A stretch of 5,142 nt of DNA from an uncultured Prevotella sp. (GTDB taxonomy: Bacteria > Bacteroidota > Bacteroidia > Bacteroidales > Bacteroidaceae): the NCBI GenBank assembly GCA_905210845.1, contig CAJLYG010000214.1, positions 1-5,142 on the forward strand. Direction: 5' to 3'. Below are positions 1 to 4,541 of this stretch, piece by piece; within the stretch, counting starts at the first letter, position 1, and each line of letters opens with the position of its first letter. Position numbers and translations under genes: made by a program. Below the pieces are notes generated by a model that was given only the letters and a program-made list of their open reading frames with translations, searched no databases and was not told the DNA's origin.

Positions 1-1
1 A

Positions 2-418
2 ACGGGTCCATACGGGTGCCCTGCAGAGACCATTGTGCGTAAGACCATTGATGAGCAAATCGATTTAGTCGGACTGAGCGGCTTGATTACCCCATCCTTG
101 GATGAAATGGTCAATACGGCCAAGGCCATGAGCAGGGCAGGACTGACCGTTCCGCTGATGATCGGAGGAGCGACTACGTCTGAGTTGCATGTCGCATTGA
201 AGATCGCCCCAGAATATAAGGGTCCTGTCGTCTGGATCAAAGATGCCAGCGTCAATCCTTACGTGGCTTCACGCTTGCTCAATGATCGTGAAGCATTTGT
301 TCGTGAGCTGAATGCGAAATACGAGCTCTTGAGGAAAGAATACGTGAAGGACCAGGAGAAACTTCTCACGTTGGAAGATGCGCGTAAAAATAAACTTGAT
401 TTATTTAAAGACGAATGA
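2..418 (+). CDS. metH: Cobalamin-dependent methionine synthase, C-terminal end (5'-partial)
   Basis: This is the end of MetH, a cytoplasmic enzyme that moves a methyl group from methyltetrahydrofolate through cobalamin to homocysteine, giving methionine. The frame is open to the left edge, so the GTG at 35 is an internal Val codon and not a start. The visible part is the second half of the Rossmann-like B12-binding domain. It carries LSGLITPS and GGATTS, which in MetH contact the cobalamin nucleotide tail; the DxHxxG motif that supplies the cobalt-ligating His lies outside the window. After the B12 domain the protein has a short charged tail (LTLEDARKNK...) and stops at 416-418, where the E. 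coli enzyme would enter its roughly 330-residue AdoMet-binding reactivation domain. The stop overlaps the next start as ATGA, so the two genes are probably translationally coupled. The identity is secure. The first ten or so residues do not match the usual family sequence. Confidence 0.93.
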   Translation, partial: TGPYGCPAETIVRKTIDEQIDLVGLSGLITPSLDEMVNTAKAMSRAGLTVPLMIGGATTSELHVALKIAPEYKGPVVWIKDASVNPYVASRLLNDREAFVRELNAKYELLRKEYVKDQEKLLTLEDARKNKLDLFKDE

Positions 419-1047
419 TTCGTAATATATTATTTGATTTAGGTGGCGTCATCATCACCATTGACCCACAACAGGCCATTCGGAGGTTCGAGGAAATAGG
501 GTTGAAGAATGCCTCGAAACATCTGGACAGCTATACTCAATCCGGATACTTTGGTGACTTGGAATCAGGGAAGATCTCTCCGGAGGAATTCCGGAAGCGA
601 CTGAGTCTGGAAATCGGGCATGAGGTAACCTTAGAGGACTGTAAGTATGCTTGGACAGGGTATGTAAAGGAAGTGCCCCAGCGTAATCTTAACCTTCTCA
701 GGAAACTCCGTACAGAAGGCTATCGGCTCTATTTGGTTTCCAATACGAATCCTTTTATGATGTCATGGGCAGAAAGTGAGGACTTTGATGGGCATGGCCA
801 CCCTCTGCGCGATTATTTTGACGCAGAATACAAGAGCTATGAGATTAGGCAGATGAAGCCCGATGAAATGTTTTTCCGCTACGTGCTCATGAAGGAGCGC
901 ATTTTACCCGAGGAATCTCTATTCGTTGATGATGGTCCCAGAAATGTCATGAAGGCAAGCGAACTCTACCTCCATACTTTCTGTCCGGAGAATGGGCGCG
1001 ACTGGACACAGGAGATTTATAAATACCTCGACCAAGCGTGTCCATGA
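415..1047 (+). CDS. HAD-superfamily hydrolase, YihX-like phosphatase
   Basis: A 210-residue cytoplasmic HAD (haloacid dehalogenase) subfamily IA hydrolase, probably a small-molecule phosphatase. All four HAD motifs are visible. Motif I is FDLGGVI with nucleophile D8, motif II is LVSNTN (S109), motif III is the Lys of QMKPDE (K148), and motif IV is FVDDGPRN (D172 and D173). A helical cap lies between residues of about 15 and 85. The residue two after the nucleophile, Asp in classical HAD phosphatases, is Gly here; E. coli YihX, an alpha-glucose-1-phosphate phosphatase, has the same change, and the overall layout (including SNTN) resembles YihX. A short insertion (about residues 116-135, rich in acidic residues and His) precedes motif III. 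The ATG overlaps the metH stop by four bases, so the gene is read from the metH transcript. The substrate cannot be told from sequence; no functional link to methionine synthesis is evident beyond position. Confidence 0.9.
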   Translation: MIRNILFDLGGVIITIDPQQAIRRFEEIGLKNASKHLDSYTQSGYFGDLESGKISPEEFRKRLSLEIGHEVTLEDCKYAWTGYVKEVPQRNLNLLRKLRTEGYRLYLVSNTNPFMMSWAESEDFDGHGHPLRDYFDAEYKSYEIRQMKPDEMFFRYVLMKERILPEESLFVDDGPRNVMKASELYLHTFCPENGRDWTQEIYKYLDQACP

Positions 1048-1088
1048 CAAATAATTATTGATAAGTATTCTCTATATCGGATTTTTGC

Positions 1089-1120
1089 TGTATCTTTAAG
1101 GTTGGCATCTTGAAGATACA
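1089..1120. other. Stem-loop in the intergenic region after the HAD gene
   Basis: The arms TGTATCTTTAAG (1089-1100) and CTTGAAGATACA (1109-1120) can form 12 pairs, including one G-U, around an 8-base loop. It begins 42 bases after the HAD stop codon. No T-run follows on either strand, so it is not a classical intrinsic terminator. It could be a 3'-end stabilising or processing structure for the metH-HAD transcript, or an operator. Only the pairing is observed; the role is unknown. Confidence 0.45.
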
Positions 1121-1155
1121 CTGCATCTCGGAAATAAAAATAAACTTTCGTTTCT

Positions 1156-1186
1156 TTTGTATTTCTCTCAATTTGCAGTATCTTTG
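1156..1186 (+). promoter_or_regulatory. Bacteroidota-type sigma-ABfr promoter for map
   Basis: The -33 element TTTG (1156-1159) and the -7 element TATCTTTG (1179-1186) are separated by exactly 19 bases. This matches the Bacteroidota housekeeping consensus TTTG-N19/20-TAnnTTTG in full. Transcription should begin a few bases downstream, giving a leader of only about 15-20 bases before the ATG at 1209. No Shine-Dalgarno sequence is present, as expected in this phylum. The same element lies in a TTTGCAG-TATC-TTTGCAG direct repeat (1172-1189). Confidence 0.8.
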
Positions 1187-1192
1187 CAGCAG

Positions 1193-1208
1193 ATTTAAAC
1201 GTTTAAAT
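1193..1208. repeat. Perfect 16-bp palindrome abutting the map start codon
   Basis: ATTTAAACGTTTAAAT is identical to its own reverse complement. It occupies essentially the whole predicted leader of map and ends on the base before the ATG. It has no unpaired loop and only one C-G step on each side of its centre, so it would make a weak RNA hairpin and is more plausible as a DNA-binding site. In A/T-rich leaders such palindromes can also arise by chance. Confidence 0.5.
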
Positions 1209-2075
1209 ATGAATTTCAAGAGAAAAAAGAGGTGGCATTGCCTACCGGGGCAACCTGTAACAGAACTGGACGAAAAGGTGATGTACTGGGAAAGCAAAGG
1301 TAAGGAAGTGCCTACTCGTGAAATGGTGAAGACCCCTGAGCAGATTGAAGGGATCCGAATAGCCGGAGCTTTGAACACGGGTTGCTTAGATGCAGTGGAG
1401 GCTGCGATCCATCCCGGGATGAACACGCAGGAAATAGACGATATCTGCATGCAATACTGCAAGGATCATGATTGCCATCCTTCCTGCCTGATCTATGAGG
1501 GATTTCCCAAGAGTGTCTGTACCAGTATCAACGAGGTGGTCTGCCATGGTATCCCTAAGGAGGAAGACGTGCTTCAGGAAGGTGATATCGTAAACGTGGA
1601 TATGACGCTCGACTACAAGGGATATTTTGGGGATGCATCCCGGATGTTCATTATCGGTGGGAAAACGACACCAGAGAAAGAGCAGTTAGTACGTGTTACC
1701 AAAGAATGCCTTGAAATTGGGGCAGAGGCAGCCAAGCCCTATTGCTTCGTGGGAGATATTGGTCATGCCATTCAACAGCACGCAGAGAAATATGGTTACG
1801 GGGTCGTGCGCGACCTATGCGGGCATGGCGTAGGATTGGCCATGCATGAGCAACCTGATATCCTGCATTATGGGCATAGGGGAACAGGCATGTTGCTTGT
1901 GCCTGGAATGGTGTTCACCATTGAGCCCATGATCAACATGGGAACATGGAGGGTGTTCATTGATGCAGAAGATCCATATGGCTGGGAGATCATCACAGCG
2001 GATGAGAAGCCCAGCGCACAATGGGAGCACACGTTCCTGATGACAGAGACAGGCGTGGAAGTCTTGTCCCATTAG
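1209..2075 (+). CDS. map: Type I methionine aminopeptidase
   Basis: This 288-residue cytoplasmic metalloprotease removes the initiator Met from new proteins when the second residue is small. The pita-bread fold ligands are all visible: D131 (VNVDMT), D142 (GDASRM), H206 (CGHGVG), E239 (TIEPM) and E273 (WEHT). The conserved substrate-side residues H113 (VCHGIP) and H213 (MHEQP) are also present. The catalytic domain starts near residue 40 (KTPEQIEG). Before it lies a basic extension of about 40 residues (KRKKRWHCLPG ... VPTRE), making the protein longer than the 264-residue E. coli enzyme. Such an extension recalls the ribosome-facing linkers of type Ic enzymes, which is inference. The ATG at 1209 is chosen because it sits just behind a full Bacteroidota promoter and gives a plausible N-terminus. 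The frame is open back to a TTG at 1110, but that would start upstream of the promoter. tsaD follows after 26 bases, so the two are probably co-transcribed. Confidence 0.96.
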   Translation: MNFKRKKRWHCLPGQPVTELDEKVMYWESKGKEVPTREMVKTPEQIEGIRIAGALNTGCLDAVEAAIHPGMNTQEIDDICMQYCKDHDCHPSCLIYEGFPKSVCTSINEVVCHGIPKEEDVLQEGDIVNVDMTLDYKGYFGDASRMFIIGGKTTPEKEQLVRVTKECLEIGAEAAKPYCFVGDIGHAIQQHAEKYGYGVVRDLCGHGVGLAMHEQPDILHYGHRGTGMLLVPGMVFTIEPMINMGTWRVFIDAEDPYGWEIITADEKPSAQWEHTFLMTETGVEVLSH

Positions 2076-2101
2076 GCAAAAAGGTCATAGAATTTTAAGT
2101 T

Positions 2102-3142
2102 ATGGAAGAAGAAAGCAAAAAAGACATTTATATTCTTGGCATCGAGAGCAGCTGTGATGATACCTCTGCAGCTGTCCTCCGGAATGGCGTCTTGCTCAGT
2201 AATGTCACAGCTTCGCAGGATGTCCATCGGGCTTATGGTGGGGTAGTGCCAGAGCTTGCGTCCCGCGCACACCAGCAGAATGTCGTGCCCGTCGTCGACC
2301 AAGCCATCAAGCGTGCCGGCATCACCAAGGAGCAACTTTCCGCTGTGGCATTTACGCGCGGGCCCGGACTGATGGGCTCGTTGCTGGTCGGAGTGAGTTT
2401 TGCCAAAGGATTCGCCCGTTCATTAGACATTCCCATGATCGATGTCAACCATCTGCAAGGACATGTGATGGCACATTTTATCAAGGAGAGTGATGATGAC
2501 CATAGTGCGCCTCCCTTTCCTTTCCTTTGTCTGCTTGTGAGTGGTGGCAATTCACAGATCGTAAAGGTCAATGCCTATAATGACATGGAGGTCTTAGGAC
2601 AGACCATTGACGACGCAGCGGGCGAGGCTATCGACAAATGCTCAAAAGTCATGGGACTCGGTTACCCTGGAGGACCTATCATTGACAAGCTTGCGCGACA
2701 AGGCAATCCATTGGCTTATACTTTTTCCGAACCTCATATTCCGGGCATGGACTATAGTTTTTCCGGACTGAAGACATCCTTCCTGTACAGTTTGCGTAAA
2801 TGGGTGGCAGAAGACCCGGATTTCATAGAGAAGCACAAGACCGACCTTGCAGCCAGCCTGGAGCACACGATCGTGGACATCCTGATGAAGAAGCTCCGTC
2901 TGGCGGTCAAGAGCACAGGGATCAAGCATGTCGCTGTAGCTGGGGGAGTGTCAGCCAATAACGGATTAAGGAACTCCTTCAGGGAGCACGCCGCCAAATA
3001 CGGATGGACGATCTATATCCCGAAATTCAGCTATACCACGGATAATGCTGCCATGATAGGGATTACAGGTTACTATAAATACCTGGACCATGATTTCTGT
3101 AGCATTGACAAGCCAGCATTCTCGAAAGTCACATTCAAATAA
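2102..3142 (+). CDS. tsaD: tRNA N6-adenosine threonylcarbamoyltransferase
   Basis: TsaD (Kae1/YgjD/Gcp family) transfers the threonylcarbamoyl group from threonylcarbamoyl-AMP to A37 of tRNAs that read ANN codons, forming t6A. In bacteria it works with TsaB, TsaE and the TsaC/TsaC2 synthetase, none of which is in this window. The 346-residue length is normal. The ASKHA-fold signatures are visible in order: LGIESSCDDTS (12-22), the metal-binding HLQGH (H117 and H121), LVSGGNSQ (145-152), DDAAGEA (170-176), YPGGP (188-192), AGGVSANNGLR (280-290) and the final metal ligand D314 in TTDNAAM. No key residue is missing. The ATG at 2102 lies 26 bases after map, with no Bacteroidota promoter between them, so map and tsaD are likely one transcript. 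The protein is cytoplasmic and nearly universal; the old name O-sialoglycoprotein endopeptidase should not be carried over. Confidence 0.97.
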   Translation: MEEESKKDIYILGIESSCDDTSAAVLRNGVLLSNVTASQDVHRAYGGVVPELASRAHQQNVVPVVDQAIKRAGITKEQLSAVAFTRGPGLMGSLLVGVSFAKGFARSLDIPMIDVNHLQGHVMAHFIKESDDDHSAPPFPFLCLLVSGGNSQIVKVNAYNDMEVLGQTIDDAAGEAIDKCSKVMGLGYPGGPIIDKLARQGNPLAYTFSEPHIPGMDYSFSGLKTSFLYSLRKWVAEDPDFIEKHKTDLAASLEHTIVDILMKKLRLAVKSTGIKHVAVAGGVSANNGLRNSFREHAAKYGWTIYIPKFSYTTDNAAMIGITGYYKYLDHDFCSIDKPAFSKVTFK

Positions 3143-3226
3143 CAAGTACGGAGGGCAGATGGGAGAAGTCGAGTGCAGGAAGCCTCCTCTTCACCTGTTG
3201 CACCTCGTCAGAAAACAATACAAACA

Positions 3227-3727
3227 ATGGAATTTGAAACCAAAACATTAAGTCGGCAGATCCAGGACCTTCTGTACGACAATGGCAAGACATTAGGTAC
3301 GGCAGAAAGTTGCACGGGTGGCCGCATTGCCGAAGCCATCATAGCCGTGCCAGGTGCCTCCAATTATTTCAAGGGTGGCATCATCTCCTATACCGATGAG
3401 ATCAAGATGAAACTCCTCCATGTGAATGAGAAAACCTTGGAAGATCAGACAGCAGTATGTGAAGACGTCGCCAAGCAAATGGTAACCGGGGCTTGTGACG
3501 CCCTGAATGTCGACTATGCGATTTCAGCCACAGGCATAGCGGGACCTGGCGGCGGGACCAAGGACATCCCCGTAGGCACGATCTGGCTCGGGTTTGGGTC
3601 AAAAGACGATGTAGAATCCTACCTGTTGACAGAAGACAATGGACGGGACATCAATCTTGCAAAGGCTACAAATCAGGCACTTAAGCTATTTCTCGACTAC
3701 ATCAAGAGACATCAGACGGAGGAATAA
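3227..3727 (+). CDS. pncC: Nicotinamide-nucleotide amidohydrolase (CinA C-terminal family)
   Basis: PncC converts nicotinamide mononucleotide to nicotinate mononucleotide plus ammonia, feeding NMN back into NAD synthesis in the cytoplasm. The protein is the stand-alone CinA C-terminal domain (166 residues, against about 165 in E. coli PncC), without the N-terminal MoCF-like domain of full-length CinA. Visible signatures are TAESCTGG (25-32), the GGIISYTDEIK stretch (50-60) and ATGIAGPGGGT (101-111), followed by PVGTIWLGF (115-123). The ATG at 3227 is preferred. The frame also opens from a GTG at 3173, but the extra 18 residues (low-complexity, SSSPVAP) match nothing expected in the family. 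The 84 bases between tsaD and this ATG hold no promoter or terminator I can recognise, so it is probably the third gene of the map operon. It is often annotated as a competence/damage-inducible protein; that name reflects the CinA fusion and is not evidence of a role in competence. Confidence 0.92.
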   Translation: MEFETKTLSRQIQDLLYDNGKTLGTAESCTGGRIAEAIIAVPGASNYFKGGIISYTDEIKMKLLHVNEKTLEDQTAVCEDVAKQMVTGACDALNVDYAISATGIAGPGGGTKDIPVGTIWLGFGSKDDVESYLLTEDNGRDINLAKATNQALKLFLDYIKRHQTEE

Positions 3728-3760
3728 GCAAAAATTCCTTAATTGTGAACATTCTTTCAA

Positions 3761-3790
3761 GAATAATTTGGATTATTCCGGAATAATTTG
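3761..3790. repeat. Three GAATAAT-type half-sites in the rpmB promoter
   Basis: GAATAATTTG occurs exactly at 3761-3770 and again at 3781-3790, a spacing of 20 bases or about two helical turns. Between them lies the inverted copy ATTATTC (3772-3778). Copies one and two form an inverted repeat with a 4-base gap. Copies two and three form a perfect 16-bp palindrome, ATTATTCCGGAATAAT (3772-3787). The array covers the -33 element and the whole promoter spacer, ending against the -7 box. This layout would suit a repressor or other regulator, but I know of no assigned factor. Confidence 0.55.
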
Positions 3791-3798
3791 TAATTTTG
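3767..3798 (+). promoter_or_regulatory. Bacteroidota-type promoter of the rpmB-rpmG operon
   Basis: TTTG (3767-3770), a 20-base spacer and TAATTTTG (3791-3798) match the Bacteroidota consensus. Transcription probably starts shortly after 3800, giving a leader of roughly 45 bases. That leader is strongly A-rich just before the ATG at 3851 and has no Shine-Dalgarno site. This fits translation in a phylum whose ribosomes hide the anti-Shine-Dalgarno end of 16S rRNA. The spacer is filled by a palindrome (3772-3787). Confidence 0.8.
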
Positions 3799-3850
3799 CA
3801 CCCTGTTTGGAATAAGTATCAAAAAACGAAAACAAAAAATTTAGATAGCA

Positions 3851-4114
3851 ATGTCGAAAATTTGTCAGATCACCGGTAAGAAGGCACAATTAGGTTGTAA
3901 TGTGTCTCACTCAAAGCACCGTACGAAGAGAAGCTTTGATGTAAACCTGTTCAGCAAGAAATTCTACTACGTAGAAGAAGGTTGCTGGATTTCCCTTAAG
4001 ATCAGTGCTGCTGGTCTTCGTCTCATTAATAAAGTTGGACTGGATGCAGCTCTGAAGCAGGCCGTTGCCAAGGGTTACGTTGATTGGAAGGACATTAAAG
4101 TAATAGGAGAATAA
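3851..4114 (+). CDS. rpmB: 50S ribosomal protein bL28
   Basis: An 87-residue basic protein of the large ribosomal subunit. The family signature is clear in [17 protein letters not shown] (5-21), followed by [12 protein letters not shown] and the conserved [12 protein letters not shown] segment (46-57). It lacks the paired CxxC motifs of zinc-binding L28 (only C5 and C16 are present in this part), so it is the zinc-independent form. It is the first gene behind its own promoter, with rpmG starting 5 bases after its stop. The length and start are normal, and the ATG is preceded by an A-rich leader. Confidence 0.97.
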   Translation: MSKICQITGKKAQLGCNVSHSKHRTKRSFDVNLFSKKFYYVEEGCWISLKISAAGLRLINKVGLDAALKQAVAKGYVDWKDIKVIGE

Positions 4115-4119
4115 TCATC

Positions 4120-4308
4120 ATGGCAAAGAAAGCTAAAGGTAATAGAGTGCAGGTCATTCTCGAATGCACGGAAATGAAGAACAGTGGGCTGCCAGGTACA
4201 AGTCGCTATATCACAACGAAGAACCGTAAGAACACCCCTGAGCGTCTTGAGTTGATGAAGTATAATCCTATCCTGAAGAAGATGACGCTTCATAAGGAAA
4301 TTAAGTAA
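4120..4308 (+). CDS. rpmG: 50S ribosomal protein bL33
   Basis: A 62-residue basic protein of the large subunit near the E site. Family features are the start [19 protein letters not shown], then [21 protein letters not shown] (here residues 29-49) and a Lys-rich end. There is only one Cys (C16), so the two CxxC pairs of the zinc ribbon are absent and this is the zinc-independent form, matching its bL28 partner. It follows rpmB by 5 bases. An AGGAGA string (4105-4110) sits 9 bases before the ATG, but it is explained by the final rpmB Gly-Glu codons. The stop is the first of four in-frame TAA codons in a row (4306-4317). Confidence 0.96.
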   Translation: MAKKAKGNRVQVILECTEMKNSGLPGTSRYITTKNRKNTPERLELMKYNPILKKMTLHKEIK

Positions 4309-4329
4309 TAATAATAACAGTATAGAACT

Positions 4330-4488
4330 ATGGCAAAGAAAGCGGTCGCTACCCTCCACGAAGGATCTATGGATGGTCGCGCATATACAAAGGTTATCAA
4401 AATGGTAAAGAGCCCGAAGACAGGAGCCTACGTATTTGATGAGCGAATGGTTCCTAACGAGGCTGTTAAGGATTTCTTCAAAGATTAA
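4330..4488 (+). CDS. DUF4295 family small basic protein, probable Bacteroidota ribosomal protein
   Basis: This is a 52-residue ORF: MAKKAVATLH at the start, then DGRAYTKVIKMVKSPKTGAY (15-34), an acidic patch FDERM, and VPNEAVKDFFKD at the end. I recognise it as the DUF4295 family, known from Bacteroidota and found next to rpmG. It is small, Lys-rich, has no signal peptide or membrane segment, and is the last gene of an operon that otherwise encodes only ribosomal proteins, with 21 bases between it and rpmG. From memory, a Bacteroidota-specific large-subunit protein named bL38 was described from the Flavobacterium johnsoniae ribosome. I believe this is the same family, but I could not verify that here. 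Its first 14 bases are identical to those of rpmG. It is easily missed by length cut-offs. The coding call is strong; the ribosomal role is inferred from context and recall. Confidence 0.88.
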   Translation: MAKKAVATLHEGSMDGRAYTKVIKMVKSPKTGAYVFDERMVPNEAVKDFFKD

Positions 4489-4509
4489 TATAATCTTCGA
4501 TATAAAAGG

Positions 4510-4541
4510 AAAGCTGCAAACTGATGTTTGTGGCTTTTTTT
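4510..4541 (+). terminator. Intrinsic terminator of the rpmB-rpmG-DUF4295 operon
   Basis: The arms AAAGCTGCAAAC (4510-4521) and GTTTGTGGCTTT (4526-4537) pair at all 12 positions, two of them G-U, around the tetraloop TGAT. A run of seven T (4535-4541) follows the GC-containing stem base. It starts 21 bases after the DUF4295 stop. On the other strand the stem is followed by a mixed T/C/A stretch (TTTCCTTTTATA), so it may also work for the convergent gene whose stop codon it touches. Confidence 0.88.

Noticed and set aside
1110..1208. A 33-codon N-terminal extension of map from a TTG at 1110
   Set aside because: It would start upstream of a full-consensus promoter and inside a stem-loop, and the residues are the A/T-rich intergenic sequence read in frame. 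The ATG at 1209 is far better placed.
1055..1462. Minus-strand ORF over the map promoter and 5' end
   Set aside because: It crosses the promoter, overlaps map in antisense, and encodes nothing resembling a known domain. It is a shadow of the real gene.
1815..2997. Several minus-strand ORFs of 80-112 codons inside map and tsaD
   Set aside because: They are antisense to strongly conserved genes with intact motifs, and show no promoter or domain of their own.
3173..3226. An 18-residue extension of PncC from a GTG at 3173
   Set aside because: The residues are low-complexity and unlike the family, whose usual length is matched by the ATG at 3227.
3719..3740. Possible terminator overlapping the pncC stop (AGGAAT...ATTCCT)
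   Set aside because: The stem has only six AT-rich pairs plus a wobble with an 8-base loop, and no real T-run follows.
4105..4110. AGGAGA as a Shine-Dalgarno site for rpmG
   Set aside because: It is the natural result of the last Gly-Glu codons of rpmB, and the other genes here lack such sites, in line with the phylum.
4075..4359. Minus-strand 94-codon ORF across rpmG and the DUF4295 start
   Set aside because: It spans gene junctions of a ribosomal operon in antisense, and its translation resembles no protein family.
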